Part shown: positions 58,986 to 64,000 of the stretch, in pieces
Layout of the letters: every line of letters starts with the position of its first letter
Position numbering within the stretch: position 1 is the first letter of the stretch
Source of the DNA: Balneolaceae bacterium
GTDB taxonomy: Bacteria > Bacteroidota > Rhodothermia > Balneolales > Balneolaceae
Length of the DNA stretch: 64,000 bases
Direction of reading: 5' to 3'
Assembly: GCA_017640665.1 (NCBI GenBank)
Contig: JAEPQE010000002.1
Span: 1-64,000 of the forward strand
Notes under the pieces: model-generated
The model's database searches: none
Seen by the model: the letters and a program-made list of their open reading frames with translations, nothing else
What the model was told of the DNA's origin: nothing
Position numbers and translations under genes: made by a program

Positions 58986-59621
58986 TTGCTCTTCGAACTA
59001 AGCATAGCAATTATTACCGGAGCCATTGGGAGCTACTTCTGCTTTTTTAATCCTGCTTTGCTATCAGGAAATATAGTCGAGCTTCAATCTACAAAGCTGA
59101 AATGGATTGCTACCGTTTTCTCTCTTATCTGTTCCATTTCATTTCTCTTTCTTGTAGCATCTGAAAATCACAACAAATGGCTAGAGGTTAGCTTCTTCTT
59201 AGTACTCTATTTCATTTCAGTAACTGATTTATACAGTAAGATTATTCCAAATAAGTTAGTTTTTCTTTTGTTAATTCTATCAGCTATTCAATTATACTTT
59301 CACTTTGATGCAGAAAGGATAGTAGCATTTGGTTTGATTACTGTACTCCTAATTGCCCTCAATTTATTAGCTAACAAATACTTTGGTAAACTACTTTTTG
59401 GGTGGGGTGATGTAAAATTAATTGGTGTTCTCTCCCTAAGCGTAGGATGGGAAATTGTATGGGTTGTTTATATCGCTTTAGTTCTTGGAGGTTTACTCTC
59501 AATAATTGGGGTACTCGCAAAAAAAATCTCCCGAAACTCGAAGATTCCATTTGTTGTTTTTCTTTTTTTTGGGATGCTGATCTTGCATTTAGAGATTATA
59601 GGTAGTCTTTTTTACCTCTAA
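58986..59621 (+). CDS. Prepilin peptidase (A24 family) lacking the N-methylase domain
   Basis: A 211-residue polytopic membrane protein starting with TTG 4 bases after the pilin stop; no ATG lies upstream of the conserved region, and an in-frame stop at 58968 limits extension. The two catalytic aspartates are Asp81 in 'SVTDLYSKIIPN' and Asp142 in 'GWGDVKLIG'. The long N-terminal cysteine-containing methylation domain of PilD/GspO is absent, as in CpaA/TadV-like enzymes, so pilins would be cleaved but not methylated by this protein. It is the only A24 peptidase in the window and could serve both pilus systems. Confidence 0.88.
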   Translation: MLFELSIAIITGAIGSYFCFFNPALLSGNIVELQSTKLKWIATVFSLICSISFLFLVASENHNKWLEVSFFLVLYFISVTDLYSKIIPNKLVFLLLILSAIQLYFHFDAERIVAFGLITVLLIALNLLANKYFGKLLFGWGDVKLIGVLSLSVGWEIVWVVYIALVLGGLLSIIGVLAKKISRNSKIPFVVFLFFGMLILHLEIIGSLFYL

Positions 59622-59711
59622 CTATCTATACATTAAGAATTTTCTGTTAAGAGGTTGCAGGTTTATTAAGGTTTTTTAATGTTCAGGTATACCTAAACTT
59701 AAATACAAGAG

Positions 59712-62700
59712 ATGATGAAAAAGAGATCGATTTTGCTAGTAATAATAGCAGTGCTAAGTCATTCTGCTATAGCTCAGGTCTATGAAGCGAAAATAAATGG
59801 AGGGAATGAAGCTGATGGAATAATGAATTTCCTAAGCGGAATAGGAGGAACAAGTTTTACTGGGGATGCAAATTACCAGGTTAATCTTATGCTTGTCCCC
59901 GCAGGGGGAGATTTAGATTTTCCAATCGTACTGAGTTATAGTAGCGGTTCTATAAAAGAGAATCTGAGATCCGGAAGTGTTGGATTCGGATGGAATATTA
60001 ACATTATGAATGAAGTTACCCGGTCGGTAAATGGAGTTGTGGATGAACAAGACGATGCTTGGTTTGGTCAACCAAGTACAAACGAATTCTATTTAGGCGG
60101 GCAGACAAGTAATTGGTCGCACTACTCAACTCGAGATGGAGCCTTCAAAGGGGGAGTTATTCATGATGGTGCAGTAGATGCTGATGAATGGGATAGCTAT
60201 GTGGTTTCTACCCCTTATGGAACATCGAGCATTGTTCCAATTGAGGATAATGGGCAGCTGGGTTCAAGTTTAGAATACTTTATGGAAAAACCCTTTAAAA
60301 ACTGGATTGTTAGTTATCAGCAATTTAATGGTACAGATGATGAGTTTGATCATGATCAATACGTTAAAAATTTCATCAAAAGTTTTGGAATCAAAGATGG
60401 AACCGGGAAGACATTCACATTTGATAAGCCATACTTTTTAAAAATTCAGGAATATAAAAATGGTGGAATAAGTAGAGCGAATACGGATGCCTTTTATAAA
60501 TATCCTATTAGCTGGAAGATGACCAAGATTGAGAGCCCAAATTCAAATAATGAAATAACATTTCATTACAATGACTATGCTCATGGTGAAGAGGGAAATA
60601 CACCTATTCAATTCTCATATCTACATGATATGATTTCTTTAGGTGGTCAACCTTATGGTAGAAGTACAAGTACATATATTCCTAATTCATCATCATCTAG
60701 TTATGGAGGATTAAACTCTTATTTATACTATGACAAATCATATCTCGATTATATTGAGACCGAGTCTCATACAGTTGACTTAGTATTTATTGATGACATT
60801 AATAACATTGGGGATGACGGGATTAAGTCTAAGCTACTTCAATACATTATCTTAAAAAAGAAGGGGACAAATGAAGTAGTGAAAAAAGTAAAATTATCTT
60901 ACCTAGATTCCATACATGATGGGAATGGTTTAGGAGATTCTAGAGAGGTTACATTACTTTCCAAAATCGAAATCATTGATGTTGAAAATTCTTCAAATAC
61001 ACTTGATTACGATTTTACCTATTATTCTAATAATGCAAATGAACCTGTGGATTGGTTTGGGTACATAGGGACTAATAACTTATTAAAAACTATAAATCCT
61101 CCTACAGGCGGAACTGTTACTTATAATTATGAAGAACGTAGATATCAATATTATCTAAGTATAGGTTATAATGGTTCAAATAATTTTGCTAAGCAAAATT
61201 ATGTTTCCTCAAGTACTTCTAATTCCGGGGACGCATATTTAGCTGGTACTAGAATTTCTTCGATAGTCATTGATGAAGGTGCGAATAACCCTTCGATATA
61301 TAAATATTATGATTATGGAGAAGGGATCCGAACAGAACCAAATGCAAGGGCTCTAATTAGAAATGGTGGAGTAGTAAATGGTTCTGATATACTTATAGGG
61401 TCAATAGGACATCGGTGGGTATCAGAACTTATATCTGATAATATTACTGTTAGCTATTTCACAAATAGTTTATCATTACCGGGTGATGTGCCCTGTCCAG
61501 CTGGAGTTACGGCTTGTAACAGTGTAGATGAAAAAGAAGCATTCTCAGTTTATTCGGGCGTACATTCAAATCTCACAAATCCTGGTCAGGTTTTGTACGA
61601 ACCCTACTCAAAAGCTTATGGAAGGATTTATAAAATTGAAAAAGGGTTAGCTCATCAAGGTCAATTATTCCAAAATTATATTACAATTGAAACAGATTGG
61701 GAGCTCCTACCATCTGATTATAGTTTCCCTATGACAGTAAGCAGTGATGTCTTTACCAGGACCAGTTCTTTTTTTGTGTACAAAAGTAAAGAGAAAACAG
61801 AGTGGGACCCTGCTTACAGTAATGATAAGATTTTAGAAACCTATTATGTGGATTATACAAATGAGGGTTTGTGTGAAACAGAATCTTCTTATTGTCGTCC
61901 GGAGTTTTCGGAAGATTATGGTTTCGTAACAGGACCTAAGTATATTGTTAGTTTTTATAATGGGAATACACATCCTATCATTACTGAAAACCAATACTTG
62001 CTTTTCAATAACTCTACTGCTAGAGGCCTTTCAATAAATATGATAAACTATTCAAACGGGAGTTTGAGCTTAATAGATGCTTCTAATAATGCTGATGCAG
62101 TTTATAATTCGATAAACACATCTATGATTAATGATACATATCCTTTGTTAAAATCAAATTTTTCTACGCTTAATTTAAAGATAGAAGGAGGCACCTACAC
62201 AAAATGGAATACAAATGGAGATGGTTTTTTGAGACCCCGATCAGTTTGGAATTATGAATCTCCAAATTTGTCGAGAACTACATCAGGGAGCTTAACATTG
62301 CCAACAACTAGTAATGCATTAGAAACTCTTACTTATGAACATTACGACGGTTTTGGGCATCCTCTTGAAGTAAAGAACGCCGCTGGAATTTATACAAGCT
62401 ATGACTGGACCGAAGATGGGGTACAATCAACTGGTATTTTCCAAAATGCACAAAAGGAAAAAATCTATGCGCATAGCTTTGCTTATGATGGTTTAGGGGA
62501 TTGGGTATTTAAAAATCGGTTAGATCCAGGTGGAACAATTATTGATGTTACGGATGGTAAATTACGCATTTCTGACGATGGTGCGGTAAATGGGGAAAGA
62601 GACAGAGTAGTATATAAGCACCCATCTGAGATATCAGGAACGGTAGTCTGGGAATTTGATGTCCAGATTGCTAACTCAGATAACTGGGGATTACTTTTTG

Positions 62701-64000
62701 GGAGCGGGGGGAGTAGTTGGAATGATTGGTCCGCCGGAGGTACTGAAGCTGCGGTTTGGGCAGCAATTAAGGATGAAGATTTTCTCTATTACGACCGAAA
62801 CCTGAGCCAATATGTAGAGGCGAAAAGTAATCTGGAGATTGGAAAAACGTATAGCTTTAAAATAGTTATGAACTCTTCGACTGACAGAGTTGATTATTAT
62901 ATTGATGGGGAGCTTGTAGGAGATGATATAATTTACGCCAAGTACTCTTCTTCAGGTATACAAGAATTAATGTTTGCTAATTTTGGTCATACTACATTAT
63001 CAGATTCATGGTATATAGATAATGTTCGGTTTTATCCTGAATACGCTCAGGCTCAAACTCAGGAAGTAGATAAATCAGCATTAAAAGCTGTAGCAATTAA
63101 AAATGTTGCTGGTATAACTACTAGATATGATTACGATGGTTTTAACAGACCCTCAGAAATACATAATGCGAACGATTATAAAACTAATTCTTTCGATTAT
63201 AACTATACAAAGTCCCAATCTGGGTTCTCTAGTTCAAATCCAAATAGCATTATAACTACATCTCATTATTCAGGTGGTGATTTAATTAACAAACTATTTT
63301 ATGATGGAGTAGGACGTGATATACAATCGCATGTAGTTGGTGGAAATAAAACCATAATAACCGAAAACCGATACAATGAAAAAGGCGAATTAGAGGTAAC
63401 CTCAAGACCAATTGAATTATCTAGTCAGAATACATATAAAACAAATCTTCTTGAAGGAACAGGTACTTTTTCAGCTCCTGGACAGTTGTACTCGAATTCA
63501 GCAGTCCAGGACTACTGGGACAGCCAAAGCGGCATAACGACAAATGACGCAAACTATGGATACTCTTTCTCTAGTTACGACAATTTGTCAAGGCCTATAA
63601 AAACAACACTACCTGGTTACAACTGGAGGCATGGTCAAGGAAATGAAATAGAGTATTTATATGATTTCAATTCTTCTTATGAAGGTATTGCAACTCAAAA
63701 TATGTCATGGTCTTCTGGAAAACTTACACGTAAGGTTACTACCGATCCAAGTGAGAAAAAGAAAGTAGAATATGTAGATTATTTAGGAAGAGTAATCGCA
63801 TCAGGAACAGATATCAATTCGGATGGCAGATTAAAACGATCTGATGATGATCTGGTTACTGAGTTTGAGTATGATCTTCGGGGGAACCTGATAAGAACAG
63901 AAGACCCAAGAGATCTTGCAACTACGTATACATATAACACTCTTGGCCAGTTAGTCGAAAAAAAGCTTCCGGATCAGGAGTACTCAAATAAATATTGCTA
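59712..64000 (+). CDS. Very large exported RHS/YD-repeat protein, N-terminal part (runs off the window)
   Basis: An uninterrupted frame of at least 1429 codons from the ATG at 59712 (a second ATG follows at once), open to the right edge. A Sec signal peptide ends near 'SHSAIAQ' (about residue 22). The early part ('LMLVPAGGDLDFPIVLSYSSG', 'SVGFGWNINIMNEVTRSVNG') matches the N-terminal shell of SpvB/RHS-type proteins. About residues 950-1110 hold a LamG/lectin-like insert ('TVVWEFDVQIANSDNWGLLFG', 'YYIDGELVGDDI', 'DSWYIDNVRFY'). YD repeats start near 1135 ('TTRYDYDGFNRPSEIHNAND') and resume near the edge ('TEFEYDLRGNLIRTEDPRD', 'TTYTYNTLGQLVEKKLP'). It should form a cocoon that encloses a C-terminal effector not visible here. 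It lies 90 bases after the secretion cluster, whose secretin could export it. Confidence 0.88.
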   Translation, partial: MMKKRSILLVIIAVLSHSAIAQVYEAKINGGNEADGIMNFLSGIGGTSFTGDANYQVNLMLVPAGGDLDFPIVLSYSSGSIKENLRSGSVGFGWNINIMNEVTRSVNGVVDEQDDAWFGQPSTNEFYLGGQTSNWSHYSTRDGAFKGGVIHDGAVDADEWDSYVVSTPYGTSSIVPIEDNGQLGSSLEYFMEKPFKNWIVSYQQFNGTDDEFDHDQYVKNFIKSFGIKDGTGKTFTFDKPYFLKIQEYKNGGISRANTDAFYKYPISWKMTKIESPNSNNEITFHYNDYAHGEEGNTPIQFSYLHDMISLGGQPYGRSTSTYIPNSSSSSYGGLNSYLYYDKSYLDYIETESHTVDLVFIDDINNIGDDGIKSKLLQYIILKKKGTNEVVKKVKLSYLDSIHDGNGLGDSREVTLLSKIEIIDVENSSNTLDYDFTYYSNNANEPVDWFGYIGTNNLLKTINPPTGGTVTYNYEERRYQYYLSIGYNGSNNFAKQNYVSSSTSNSGDAYLAGTRISSIVIDEGANNPSIYKYYDYGEGIRTEPNARALIRNGGVVNGSDILIGSIGHRWVSELISDNITVSYFTNSLSLPGDVPCPAGVTACNSVDEKEAFSVYSGVHSNLTNPGQVLYEPYSKAYGRIYKIEKGLAHQGQLFQNYITIETDWELLPSDYSFPMTVSSDVFTRTSSFFVYKSKEKTEWDPAYSNDKILETYYVDYTNEGLCETESSYCRPEFSEDYGFVTGPKYIVSFYNGNTHPIITENQYLLFNNSTARGLSINMINYSNGSLSLIDASNNADAVYNSINTSMINDTYPLLKSNFSTLNLKIEGGTYTKWNTNGDGFLRPRSVWNYESPNLSRTTSGSLTLPTTSNALETLTYEHYDGFGHPLEVKNAAGIYTSYDWTEDGVQSTGIFQNAQKEKIYAHSFAYDGLGDWVFKNRLDPGGTIIDVTDGKLRISDDGAVNGERDRVVYKHPSEISGTVVWEFDVQIANSDNWGLLFGSGGSSWNDWSAGGTEAAVWAAIKDEDFLYYDRNLSQYVEAKSNLEIGKTYSFKIVMNSSTDRVDYYIDGELVGDDIIYAKYSSSGIQELMFANFGHTTLSDSWYIDNVRFYPEYAQAQTQEVDKSALKAVAIKNVAGITTRYDYDGFNRPSEIHNANDYKTNSFDYNYTKSQSGFSSSNPNSIITTSHYSGGDLINKLFYDGVGRDIQSHVVGGNKTIITENRYNEKGELEVTSRPIELSSQNTYKTNLLEGTGTFSAPGQLYSNSAVQDYWDSQSGITTNDANYGYSFSSYDNLSRPIKTTLPGYNWRHGQGNEIEYLYDFNSSYEGIATQNMSWSSGKLTRKVTTDPSEKKKVEYVDYLGRVIASGTDINSDGRLKRSDDDLVTEFEYDLRGNLIRTEDPRDLATTYTYNTLGQLVEKKLPDQEYSNKYC

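Noticed and set aside
1-64000. CRISPR arrays, insertion sequences, rRNA genes, integrons
   Set aside because: No regularly spaced repeats, transposase-like frames, terminal inverted repeats with target duplications or rRNA sequence were found on reading both strands.

Overview
The window comes from a low-to-moderate GC, Gram-negative, Bacteroidota/Rhodothermota-like bacterium. The best guess is a marine member of the Balneolaceae group. This rests on a SusC/SusD pair, many lipoproteins with an N or A before the lipid-bearing Cys, -7 boxes of the form TAnnTTTG, a GlsB/GlsA-type glycine-lipid gene pair and RecBCD. It is an inference from gene content; there is no rRNA here. No CRISPR array, insertion sequence, prophage or integrase was seen.

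Layout. 1-2061: the end of a SusC-type TonB-dependent receptor and its SusD-like lipoprotein, visibly richer in G+C than the rest. 2463-11085: genes mostly on the minus strand: an S9 peptidase, tRNA-Leu(CAA), galE, a duplicated-domain lipoprotein, and a block of acyl-CoA thioesterase, HPt protein, OmpR-type regulator, histidine kinase and an unknown protein. 11387-20809: a ParA-like ATPase with a ribbon-helix-helix partner, then recC-recB-recD. 21091-33186: lipoproteins, an FKBP isomerase, a DEAD-box helicase, alkaline phosphatase, a beta-propeller lipoprotein, small proteins, a SUI1 factor, a MATE exporter, an Ig-like lipoprotein and an MFS transporter.

33415-43876 is the most unusual part. 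It is a complete type IV pilus-like operon whose two pilins begin MGQQQLL, with no normal prepilin leader and no Glu at mature position 5. They are followed by a platform protein, an extension ATPase, a cyclic-nucleotide-binding protein, a PilT-like ATPase, PilM-PilN and PilO-PilP fusions, and a secretin ending in a SPOR domain. An intrinsic terminator after the first pilin probably sets its excess over the machinery.

43879-52793 holds a hydrolase, the GlsB/GlsA-type acyltransferases with a DinB-like protein and a three-part membrane fusion (degenerate hydrolase, VTT domain, ATP-grasp), then tadA, apt, a lipoprotein and coiled-coil membrane protein pair, and an exported histidine phosphatase. 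52864-59621 is a second, leaner secretion or pilus cluster: ATPase, secretin, PilM-PilN fusion, PilO-like, GspC/PilP-like, one classical pilin, and a prepilin peptidase lacking the methylase half. It has no platform protein, so it may borrow one. It is followed by a very large exported RHS/YD-repeat protein that runs off the end of the window (59712 to 64000) and may be its cargo. Two secretins, three assembly ATPases and one prepilin peptidase within 26 kb suggest two related nanomachines.
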